DNA of 22,264 nt, taken from IMG/VR virus record IMGVR_UViG_3300042870_001990, positions 1 to 22,264 of that record. One strand, given 5' to 3'. Below, piece by piece: positions 1 through 5,657 of the stretch. Position numbers and translations under genes: made by a program. Within the stretch, counting starts at the first letter, position 1. Every line of letters starts with the position of its first letter. Below the pieces are notes generated by a model. That model searched no databases. It was not told the origin of the DNA and was given only the letters and a program-made list of their open reading frames with translations. The stretch is from a virus.

Positions 1-356
1 AAGGCCAACACGCAGGCGGCTTTCTCGTCTGGGAAGTGCTCCGCGACTTCACCCGAGAAACCGTCACCATTGCCTCCGGCGCTGGATCGCTCGAGCCCGG
101 CTCCGTGCTTGGCAAGATCACCACGGGCGGCAAATTCACCCGCCTTGCACCGGCCGCGACCAACGGCAGCCAAACCCCTGCTGCCATTCTTTGGGATGCG
201 GTCGACGCAAGTGCGGCTGACGCCCTTGGCGTTGTGATCCTGCGTGGGCCCGCGCTCGTCAACCGACATGACCTTGTGTGGCCCGAGGGGGCTACGGAGG
301 TCCAGATCACGGCAGCCACCACGGCACTGGCGGCGCTCGGCATCGTCCTGCGCTGA
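1..356 (+). CDS. Head decoration protein, lambda gpD family (partial, 5' end outside window)
   Basis: This is the C-terminal part of a capsid decoration (head-stabilising) protein that binds the outside of the expanded capsid. The open frame runs in from the left edge (first whole codon at base 3) without a stop. The first residues read GQHAGGFLVWEVLRDFTRE, matching the HAGGFLV... start of the gpD fold, then VTIASGAGSLEPGSVLG, the usual beta-strand region of this family. A GTG at 36 could be taken as a start, but the conserved HAGGFLV segment lies upstream of it, so the true start is outside the window. It sits directly before a gpE-type capsid gene, as in lambda D-E. The family call is from recognition, not a search. 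Confidence 0.85.
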   Translation, partial: GQHAGGFLVWEVLRDFTRETVTIASGAGSLEPGSVLGKITTGGKFTRLAPAATNGSQTPAAILWDAVDASAADALGVVILRGPALVNRHDLVWPEGATEVQITAATTALAALGIVLR

Positions 357-401
357 GCGTTGGGTCGGGCTTAAAGACACTCACATCAAGGAGGTTGGCA
401 T

Positions 402-1415
402 ATGGCCACCATGGATATCTTTGAAGGCGATGCCTTCTCCGTCATTGAGCTCACGCGCGCCTTGGAGAATATTCCCTTCAAGCCCGCGACCTTGTCTGGC
501 TCAGGTCTCTTCGGCGAGCGCGGGGTGCGCACCCGCACGGTCGTGATCGAAAGCCGGGATGGGACCTTGTCACTGATCCCGTTCTCCGAGCGCGGATCAT
601 CCTATGACCAGCAATCGCCAGAAAGCCGTCAGGTCCGTGCCTTTGTGTGCCGGCAGTTCAAAAAGCAGGATGTGCTGTGGGCGTCCGAGATCCAAGGCAT
701 CCGCGAGTTCGGCTCGGAAAGCGTGACCCAGCAGGCGCAGGCCGAAGTTGCGCGCCGGATGCGGCGCCTGAGATCGGATGCCGAAGCGACTTTTGAGTAT
801 CATTTGCTGAATGGGCTTCAGGGTTTGGTGAAGGATCCTCGTGATGGCTCAGTGGTGATCAACTTCGCCACGGAGTTCGGCATCACGCCGGCTGCAGAGA
901 TCGATTTTGATCTTGATAACCAGTCGCCTGCATCTGGCGCGCTCAGAAAGCGCTGCCAGGCTTTGATCGAAGGCGTCGAGGAGAGCCTCGGTGGTCTGGC
1001 GGTGGGGCCTGTGCAGTTGCGCGCGGAATGTGGTTCGGCCTTCTTTGCCGACCTGGTCGCCCATAAGGAGATCCGGGAGACCTATCTCAACACGGCCGCT
1101 GCCAACGAGCTGCGGGGCAGGGCGGTGGATGAGTTCAGCTTTGGTGGGATCACCTTCCGCCGTTATGGGGGCAGTGCCACGATCGGTGTGCCGACGGACA
1201 AGGCCTACTTCTATCCGCAGGGCATTGAGGGGCTCTTTGAGATCTACTTTGCCCCGGCGGATACCTTCGAGACGGTCAACACGATTGGGCTGCCGCTTTA
1301 TGCGCGCATGATCCCAGACCGCGACCGTGACGAATGGGTGCGCCTTGAGATCGAGAGCAACCCCCTGCCGATCTGTACGCGTCCGCAGGTCCTGCGCGCG
1401 GGCCGGCGGACCTGA
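402..1415 (+). CDS. Major capsid protein, lambda gpE family
   Basis: This 337-residue protein should form the icosahedral shell. Length (lambda E is 341 aa) and sequence character fit the phage capsid protein E family: an N-terminal MDIFEGDAFSVIELTRALE segment, then a GLFGERGVRTRTVVIESRDG region typical of this family, and a long mixed alpha/beta body. The start is well fixed by AAGGAGG at 388-394, seven bases before ATG. The gene follows the decoration protein by 45 bases, and its stop shares a base with the next start (TGATG). That coupling and the D-E order support head morphogenesis. The capsid type also separates this element from HK97-type phages and gene transfer agents. Confidence 0.92.
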   Translation: MATMDIFEGDAFSVIELTRALENIPFKPATLSGSGLFGERGVRTRTVVIESRDGTLSLIPFSERGSSYDQQSPESRQVRAFVCRQFKKQDVLWASEIQGIREFGSESVTQQAQAEVARRMRRLRSDAEATFEYHLLNGLQGLVKDPRDGSVVINFATEFGITPAAEIDFDLDNQSPASGALRKRCQALIEGVEESLGGLAVGPVQLRAECGSAFFADLVAHKEIRETYLNTAAANELRGRAVDEFSFGGITFRRYGGSATIGVPTDKAYFYPQGIEGLFEIYFAPADTFETVNTIGLPLYARMIPDRDRDEWVRLEIESNPLPICTRPQVLRAGRRT

Positions 1416-1726
1416 TGACGGCCTTCGCGGACGCGCTGGAGGTGCTTTTTGCGGATAAGAACATCTCAGCCGAAATCTGGCATCGTGACGGGGCAGGGGC
1501 CTTCACACGGGCGCGGGGCATCCTGCGCCGACCTGATGAGATCACGGAGTTTGGCGCGGCGCGGCTACTCTCAGATACCACCCGGATCGACGTCCGGGTG
1601 GCAGACATCCCTAATCCGCGACCGCAGGAGCAGATCCTGATGGGAGATGAGACATTTTTGATTGAGGGTGAGCCGCGCCGAGATCGGGAGCGGCTCATCT
1701 GGACGATGACCCTCTGCCCTGCGTGA
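1415..1726 (+). CDS. Head-tail joining protein, lambda gpFII-like
   Basis: A 103-residue protein that probably seals the head-tail connector and gives the docking surface for the tail. Length (lambda FII is 117 aa), position just after the capsid gene, and the beta-rich second half (DVRVADIPNPRPQEQILMGDETFLIEGEP) fit the phage head-tail attachment family. The start ATG overlaps the capsid stop by one base, and the stop overlaps the GTG start of the next gene (GTGA), so the three genes are translationally coupled. An alternative is another small connector or stopper protein. The context makes a connector role much more likely than the exact family. Confidence 0.6.
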   Translation: MTAFADALEVLFADKNISAEIWHRDGAGAFTRARGILRRPDEITEFGAARLLSDTTRIDVRVADIPNPRPQEQILMGDETFLIEGEPRRDRERLIWTMTLCPA

Positions 1727-2352
1727 GTACGATGCATCTGCGCCTCAACATCGATCCTGACATTGTGGCGCTCATGCGGGAAGAGATTGACGCCGGCGAG
1801 CGTGCGGTGTCGAAGGCGATCCGCGAAGCCAGCACGCGCCTGAAGTCAGCCTGGCGCGGCCAGATTACGGGCGCGGGGCTTGGCACCAGGTTGGCGCGCA
1901 GCATTCGGTCTGCGCAATATCCAAAGGGCAAACCCAGTCTGAACGCGGCGGCTCTGGTCTGGTCGAAGGCCCCGATCATTCTTGGGGCGCACAATACAAG
2001 GCCATTGATCCGCTCGAAGAACGGCTTTTGGCTCGCGATCCCAACGCCCGCGGCTGGTAAGTCCGCGCGTGGCGGCCGGATCTCCCCAGGCGAATGGGAG
2101 CGCCGCACCGGCTTGAGGTTGCGGTTTATCTATCGACGCAAGGGGCCGAGCCTCTTGGTGGCTGAGGGGCGGCTCAACACCAAAGGCCGGGCTGTGGCGT
2201 CACGCTCCAAGACCGGTCGGGGCCTCCTGACCGCACCAATCTTTTTGCTCGTGCCGCAGGTAAAGCTGGCCAAGCGGTTGGATTTGGCGAGGGCCGCCGA
2301 GGCGGAGTTGGGACGTGTGCCGGGAGCGATTGTGGCAAGCTGGGTGGCGTGA
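1723..2352 (+). CDS. DUF6441-like phage morphogenesis protein
   Basis: A basic 209-residue protein. The N-terminal half is helical (RLNIDPDIVALMREEIDAGERAVSKAIREAS...), followed by a region rich in Arg, Lys and Gly (RISPGEWERRTGL) and a segment with LLTAPIFLLVPQVKLAKRLDL. Size, place between head-tail joining and tail terminator genes, and composition match the DUF6441 proteins common in Rhodobacterales prophages. The place corresponds to lambda gpZ, a minor tail protein at the neck, but no gpZ-specific motif was identified. Start GTG 1723 overlaps the previous stop; an in-frame ATG at 1732 is the alternative. Family name is from memory, moderate certainty. Confidence 0.5.
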   Translation: MSTMHLRLNIDPDIVALMREEIDAGERAVSKAIREASTRLKSAWRGQITGAGLGTRLARSIRSAQYPKGKPSLNAAALVWSKAPIILGAHNTRPLIRSKNGFWLAIPTPAAGKSARGGRISPGEWERRTGLRLRFIYRRKGPSLLVAEGRLNTKGRAVASRSKTGRGLLTAPIFLLVPQVKLAKRLDLARAAEAELGRVPGAIVASWVA

Positions 2353-2406
2353 AAGCCATACAGCCCGCTGCATCCATAAACGCTTTGAGCGGTTTGCAAG
2401 AGAGAT

Positions 2407-2482
2407 TGGTAGGCCCGGAGGGACTCGAACCCCCAACCAAGGCGTTATGAGCGCCCGGCTCTAACCATTGAGCTACAGGCCC
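2407..2482 (-). tRNA. tRNA with anticodon CAU, most likely tRNA-Ile2 (lysidine type)
   Basis: The minus strand folds into a full cloverleaf of 76 nt including encoded CCA. The acceptor arm is GGGCCUG paired with CGGGCCU (ending in a G1-U72 wobble), the D arm GCUC/GAGC with GG in the loop, the anticodon stem GGGCG/CGCCU around the loop CUCAUAA, and the T arm GGGGG/CCCUC with loop UUCGAGU. The anticodon is CAU. The initiator is ruled out because it would have three G-C pairs at the base of the anticodon stem and a 1-72 mismatch. Resemblance to Ile2 tRNAs (GUUAGAGC, CUCAUAA, UUGGU) favours tRNA-Ile2 reading AUA after lysidine modification over elongator Met. It lies antisense between two phage late genes, 54 bases after the DUF6441-like stop. 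Confidence 0.9.
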
Positions 2483-2526
2483 AGCCGAGCGCCTCTGTGA
2501 TCGATTTTTTGTCAGAGAACAACCCA

Positions 2527-2952
2527 ATGCCCACCCAACGCGAAATCATCTTAACCGCCTTGGCAGATGCCTTTCGCACGATCCCGCATGTGCCGGTTCT
2601 GCGCGGCGAGGTGCTGCCTGAGCGCATCCCATCCGCAGGGCTGCTGATCCTGCGCGACGGCAACCCGGGCGATCCGGAGGTCACACTGTCCCCGCTGCGC
2701 TATCACTACCAGCAGCGGGCGGAACTTGAGGTCATCGTGCAGGCAAGCGGTGATCGTGATACACGATTTGACCAACTCATCGCCCGGATAGGTGCCTCCA
2801 TCGCTGTTGAGCGTACATTGGGTGGGCTCTGCGACTGGGTCGAGCCGGCAGCACCTGAGCCTGTCGATCTCGCTGTTGAAGGGGCAACCAGCCTAAAGGC
2901 AGCCGTTGTGCCCATCATCCTACATTACTCGCTGGCCGATCCACTTGGCTGA
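2527..2952 (+). CDS. Tail terminator-like protein (gpU position)
   Basis: A 141-residue protein starting MPTQREIILTALADAFRTIP. The pattern of an N-terminal helix, a central segment predicted as strands (LRYHYQQRAELEVIVQASG) and a C-terminal strand pair resembles tail terminator or tail completion proteins of the lambda gpU type. Position between the neck genes and the tail tube gene agrees. ATG 2527 was chosen because it gives a clean family-like N-terminus. The upstream GTG 2497 would add ten residues (IDFLSENNP...) and lies only 14 bases from the tRNA 5' end; no clear Shine-Dalgarno separates them. The 3' end overlaps the convergent bactofilin gene by 28 bases. Function is inferred mostly from place and size. 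Confidence 0.5.
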   Translation: MPTQREIILTALADAFRTIPHVPVLRGEVLPERIPSAGLLILRDGNPGDPEVTLSPLRYHYQQRAELEVIVQASGDRDTRFDQLIARIGASIAVERTLGGLCDWVEPAAPEPVDLAVEGATSLKAAVVPIILHYSLADPLG

Positions 2953-3299
2953 GCGGGTTCCGGGGGCGGGGTTATCATTCTCAGATGGCCCTCGATCATC
3001 GCCCCGGCTTCCACGGCCAGTTTGGAGTAATGAACTGAGCCGTTGATTTGACCGGAATGTGCAACCCGGACATCCTCCGCGATCACAGCGCCAACCACGA
3101 CGCCTTCAATCGTTGCCTGCTTGGCCTCAATGTCGCCCTTTACATCGGCCCAATGCTCAATCGTCACGATCTCACCGGTGATGTTGCCGACAACACGCGC
3201 TTGAACCACCAAGGGGCCGGTGCTGGTAATATCACCCGTGACTTCGAGATCCGGTGCGAGGACGGAAGGTTTTGCCGTGCTTGGTGTGAGAGTGGTCAT
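2925..3299 (-). CDS. Bactofilin-type polymer-forming protein
   Basis: A 124-residue protein with a core of repeated short beta-strands with Gly and Val/Ile at regular steps (VTGDITSTGPLVVQ, VVGNITGEIVTIE, VKGDIEAKQATIEG, INGSVHYSKLAVEAG, IEGHLRM). This is the right-handed beta-helix pattern of bactofilins, which form non-nucleotide-dependent filaments at membranes and cell poles. Short disordered tails flank the core, the C-tail being Pro-rich (PPPEPAQPSGSASE). ATG 3299 is preferred (GAAGG about ten bases upstream); ATG 3332 would add eleven residues. It is antisense to the late operon and overlaps the end of the tail terminator-like gene. A bactofilin is not a virion component in any phage I know, so a cargo role is inferred. 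Confidence 0.8.
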   Translation of the reverse strand: MTTLTPSTAKPSVLAPDLEVTGDITSTGPLVVQARVVGNITGEIVTIEHWADVKGDIEAKQATIEGVVVGAVIAEDVRVAHSGQINGSVHYSKLAVEAGAMIEGHLRMITPPPEPAQPSGSASE

Positions 3300-3429
3300 T
3301 CGAGGTCTGCCTTCGGGTCGTGTCTGCACCATAGGTGCGTTGGCTGAGCGCTTGTCCCAGCATGAATTGCCTCTGCGTCAAATGCAATTGCTGCTCCTCT
3401 AACCAAAATCCGCTGAAAAGGATACCAAA
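3300..3429. other. Divergent intergenic region between bactofilin and tail tube genes
   Basis: These 130 bases lie between the two outward-facing starts. The right side carries the tail tube ribosome binding site AAAAGGA at 3416-3422. The rest is less GC-rich than the flanks and is the natural place for a bactofilin promoter. The only candidate seen on the minus strand is a TTGACG hexamer near 3380, but no acceptable -10 box lies 16-18 bases further, so no promoter is called. Confidence 0.5.
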
Positions 3430-4368
3430 ATGGCACGAGCCCATGGGGCGCGGGCGCACATGGCGCTGGCGTTCGAGACTGTTTATGGCACTGCGCCCGC
3501 CACAGGCTTCCGCACGGTGCCCTTTGCCAGCACCACGCTTGGGTCCGAGCAGCCCTTGATTGCCTCGGAGCTCTTGGGCCAGGGGCGCGACCCGCTGGCC
3601 CCGATCAAGGATGCGGTCACGGCGGATGGCGATGTCGTGGTGCCGATCGATGTTGAGAACTTTGGCCTCTGGCTGAAGGCGGCCTTCGGAGGCCCCACGA
3701 CCACCGGCACGACACCGAAGACCCACACGTTCCAGTCGGGGAACTGGTCGCTTCCAAGCATGGCGATCGAGACGGGCATGCCCGAAGTGCCGCGCTATGC
3801 GATGTACACGGGCTGCGTTTGCGATCAGCTAAGCTGGCAAATGTCACGGTCAGGTCTTCTAACCGCAACCGCGCGGCTCATCGCGCAAGGGGAAAGTGCC
3901 TCAGCCGCCACGGCTGCAGGTACGACCACCGCGCTTGGCTTGCAGCGCTTCGGGCACTTCAACGGATCCATTACCCGCAATGGGACGCCGCTCGGCAATG
4001 TCATCTCAGCGGAGGTCACCTATTCCAATGGTCTTGACCGGATCGAGACAATTCGCGCGGACGGCAAGATCGAGGGTGCCGATCCCGGAATGGCGTCCCT
4101 AACCGGGCGGATGGAGGTGCGATTTGCCGACACGGCCCTCATCACCCAAGCCCTGGATGGCACACCTTGTGAGTTGGTCTTCGCCTGGAGCCTTGGGGCA
4201 AGTGCCAGCTTCACCTTCACGGCCCATGCCGTCTACCTGCCGCGCCCCCGGATCGAAATCCCGGGGCCACAGGGCATTCAGGCGACCTTCGAATGGCAGG
4301 CCGCCAAGGCTGCGAGCCCCACCCGGATGTGTACGGCCGTCCTCGTCAACACTGTCGCCTCCTACTGA
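3430..4368 (+). CDS. Phage tail tube protein (major tail protein)
   Basis: A 312-residue protein expected to polymerise into the inner tube of a non-contractile tail. It starts MARAHGARAHMALAFETVYGT, as usual for tail tube proteins of this group, then has long beta-rich repeats, a central segment on a fixed-strand plan (LSWQMSRSGLLTATARLIAQGE; NGSITRNGTPLGNVISAEVTYSNGL) and a C-terminal part IQATFEWQAAK. The ATG is preceded by AAAAGGA with seven bases spacing. It is followed 11 bases later by the tail assembly chaperone gene, which in lambda-like phages acts on the tube and tape measure proteins. No contractile sheath gene is next to it, so the tail is of siphovirus type. Confidence 0.85.
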   Translation: MARAHGARAHMALAFETVYGTAPATGFRTVPFASTTLGSEQPLIASELLGQGRDPLAPIKDAVTADGDVVVPIDVENFGLWLKAAFGGPTTTGTTPKTHTFQSGNWSLPSMAIETGMPEVPRYAMYTGCVCDQLSWQMSRSGLLTATARLIAQGESASAATAAGTTTALGLQRFGHFNGSITRNGTPLGNVISAEVTYSNGLDRIETIRADGKIEGADPGMASLTGRMEVRFADTALITQALDGTPCELVFAWSLGASASFTFTAHAVYLPRPRIEIPGPQGIQATFEWQAAKAASPTRMCTAVLVNTVASY

Positions 4369-4379
4369 GAGAACCCAAC

Positions 4380-4817
4380 ATGCTAACCCTCGATCTCACC
4401 AACGCACCTATTTGGTGCGACCTTGTCCCCGGCGTGCGCGTAAAACTCCGCCCGCTCACCACGGCGCTGATGGTGGCTGCACGCAGCGACCCCGCGATTG
4501 CCGACCTTCCGAAAGAGGCGAGGACGGAGGAGGCCGCACTGGCGATGGCCAAGGCGCTCGCGCGCTCTGCCATTCTTGAATGGGAAGGGATTGGGGACGC
4601 GGAGGGAGAGCCATTGCCGATAAGCCCTGATGCGATCGACGCGCTTTTGGACATCTGGCCGATCTTCGAGGCCTTCCAAAGCCTTTATGTCGCGAAAGGC
4701 TTGCTGCTGGACGCGGAAAAAAACGCCTCATCGCCCGTGCCGAGTGGGAGTTCGGCGGGGGCGACGGCTACTGCGCTGCCTGCGGATCCGTCTGCCCTGA
4801 CTGCCCTACACGACTGA
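4380..4817 (+). CDS. Tail assembly chaperone, lambda gpG-like (zero-frame product)
   Basis: A 145-residue protein. The conserved part is residues 1-115: a short strand-rich start (MLTLDLTNAPIWCDLVPG) and then helices ending in a WPIFEAFQSLYVAKGLLLDAEK segment. The last 30 residues are low-complexity Ser/Ala/Thr/Pro and look like the out-of-frame tail expected after a frameshift site. Such chaperones coat the tape measure protein and guide tail tube polymerisation. Position between tail tube and tape measure genes is as in lambda G. The heptamer A AAA AAC at 4718-4724, in the right phase, and an uninterrupted -1 frame after it indicate that a longer GT-type form is also made. ATG 4380 was chosen because the longer upstream frame overlaps the tail tube gene. 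Confidence 0.75.
   Translation: MLTLDLTNAPIWCDLVPGVRVKLRPLTTALMVAARSDPAIADLPKEARTEEAALAMAKALARSAILEWEGIGDAEGEPLPISPDAIDALLDIWPIFEAFQSLYVAKGLLLDAEKNASSPVPSGSSAGATATALPADPSALTALHD
4718..4724 (+). promoter_or_regulatory. Programmed -1 frameshift slippery heptamer A AAA AAC
   Basis: Zero-frame codons are GAA AAA AAC, so the heptamer reads A AAA AAC in the X XXY YYZ phase needed for tandem -1 slippage. The -1 frame stays open from here to the stop at 5042-5044. A short GCCGA/TCGGC hairpin (4739-4743 with 4752-4756) follows 14 bases downstream and could act as a stimulator, although the usual spacer is shorter. Lambda uses GGGAAAG at the same functional place. Confidence 0.65.
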
Positions 4818-5044
4818 ACCAGCCAATAACTTTCGAGGGTTGGCTGGTCTGGGACCTGGTCGGCCGCCTTGGGGGTCAGTTGCGCATCGTCCCCGGCGCT
4901 GTGATCGGCTGGGACATGAACGCGGCCTTTGCGCTTGGTGCGTCCCTCGGCATTCCGGCCCCAGCGATCGCTGAACTTTTACCTGCCATCGAGGCGGTGA
5001 TGGTGCGTAAGGTAAATGACCGGCTCGGCTCAGGCGGCCTTTAG
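4724..5044 (+). CDS. T-like extension of the tail assembly chaperone (made by -1 frameshift, fused from 4380)
   Basis: Read after -1 slippage at 4718-4724, this adds 106 residues to the first 115 of the chaperone, giving a 221-residue GT-like protein. The added part has a Cys cluster C-x2-C-x3-C-x2-C (CAACGSVCPDC) like a zinc knuckle, then a compact domain (FEGWLVWDLVGRLGG; GWDMNAAFALGASLGI; IEAVMVRKVNDRL). No plausible start with a ribosome site is seen at its head. The first in-frame start-like codons lie inside the domain, so frameshift expression is the simplest explanation. In lambda the T domain binds the tail tube subunit and G binds the tape measure protein. The last 15 bases overlap the convergent higA gene. 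The G-rich linker and Cys cluster are direct observations; zinc binding is inferred. Confidence 0.65.
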   Translation, partial: RLIARAEWEFGGGDGYCAACGSVCPDCPTRLNQPITFEGWLVWDLVGRLGGQLRIVPGAVIGWDMNAAFALGASLGIPAPAIAELLPAIEAVMVRKVNDRLGSGGL

Positions 5045-5320
5045 AGGTGTGATGTGTGAGACGTCGATTGTCTCTCGGGCACGCGCCAAATCCCAAGCGC
5101 GCTGGAGGTTCATCCAATACTCTGGCGTGGTTGAGAAAAACTGAGCAAGCCGCATCGCAGTATCAATCGTGATGGCGGTCTGGCCTTTAACAAGGCGCTC
5201 GATACGGGTTCTCGGCACTTCGAGCCTGCCGGCGAGCGAAATCGGGCTCATGTCGAGTGGCATGAGATAAAGCTCCGCCAGGACTTCGCCCGGGTGGGAT
5301 GGATTGGTTACGAGGCTCAT
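5030..5320 (-). CDS. higA: HigA-type antitoxin (XRE helix-turn-helix)
   Basis: A 96-residue protein beginning MSLVTNPSHPGEVLAELYLMPLDMS, the hallmark start of the HigA addiction-module family. The helix-turn-helix is in the middle (LAGRLEVPRTRIERLVKGQTAIT, then TAMRLAQFFSTTPEYWMNLQRAWDL). It should neutralise the HigB toxin and repress its own operon. ATG 5320 was chosen because AGGAGGG (complement of 5327-5333) lies six bases upstream; this site overlaps the higB stop codon. In this family toxin precedes antitoxin, and that order is present here, with 11 bases between. The gene is antisense to the tail operon and its 3' end overlaps the T-like reading frame by 15 bases. Confidence 0.9.
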   Translation of the reverse strand: MSLVTNPSHPGEVLAELYLMPLDMSPISLAGRLEVPRTRIERLVKGQTAITIDTAMRLAQFFSTTPEYWMNLQRAWDLARARETIDVSHITPLKAA

Positions 5321-5331
5321 GTTTAGCCCTC

Positions 5332-5613
5332 CTAGTGATAGTCCAGAATCTCGACCTCGGCAGGTCCCTGATCGGTCCAGATGAAACAAATGCGCCATTG
5401 GCCGTTGATGCGCACCGAATGTTGTCCTGCACGGTCACCGCTCAAAGCTTCCAAATGGTTGCCGGGCGGGAACCGCAAGTCTTCGAGAACGACGGCCGCA
5501 TCCAAGGCTGAAAGCATGGCGCGCGTTCTCTTAACCAAGTCAGCAGGAAAGCCTTTGCCGAAGCGACCTTGAACCGCTCCAGCGGCAAGCTTTCCACGTG
5601 TGCTGAAGATCAT
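5332..5613 (-). CDS. higB: HigB-type toxin (RelE superfamily mRNA interferase)
   Basis: A 93-residue protein of HigB size. The family signature is present: a central segment with LVKRTRAMLSALDAAVVLEDLRFPPGNHLEALSGDRAGQ and a C-terminal strand pair (HSVRINGQWRICFIW...VEILDYH). The closing ...DYH with its terminal His matches the usual HigB end. Such toxins cut mRNA on the ribosome. ATG 5613 gives the normal N-terminus; ATGs at 5631 and 5628 would put the start inside the palindrome upstream. It forms an operon with higA and is probably repressed by HigA bound to the inverted repeat at 5620-5640. It lies antisense just before the tape measure gene. Confidence 0.88.
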   Translation of the reverse strand: MIFSTRGKLAAGAVQGRFGKGFPADLVKRTRAMLSALDAAVVLEDLRFPPGNHLEALSGDRAGQHSVRINGQWRICFIWTDQGPAEVEILDYH

Positions 5614-5619
5614 AATGGC

Positions 5620-5640
5620 ATGTATCATCATGTGATACAT
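5620..5640. promoter_or_regulatory. Palindromic operator of higBA
   Basis: A perfect inverted repeat with 8-bp arms, ATGTATCA and TGATACAT, around a 5-bp spacer TCATG. It lies seven bases upstream of the higB start and 17 bases before the tape measure start. Placement and symmetry are what is expected for the HigA-HigB autorepression site. It is the only clear AT-rich palindrome in this GC-rich stretch. Confidence 0.7.
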
Positions 5641-5657
5641 ATTGCAAGGGCAATACC

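Noticed and set aside
2407-2482. tRNA as the prophage attachment site
   Set aside because: Structural phage genes lie on both sides in one order and the tRNA is complete with CCA; no second copy of its 3' end was noticed in the window.
3375-3400. Minus-strand promoter for the bactofilin with a TTGACG box
   Set aside because: No acceptable -10 box at 16-18 bases; the match is a single hexamer.
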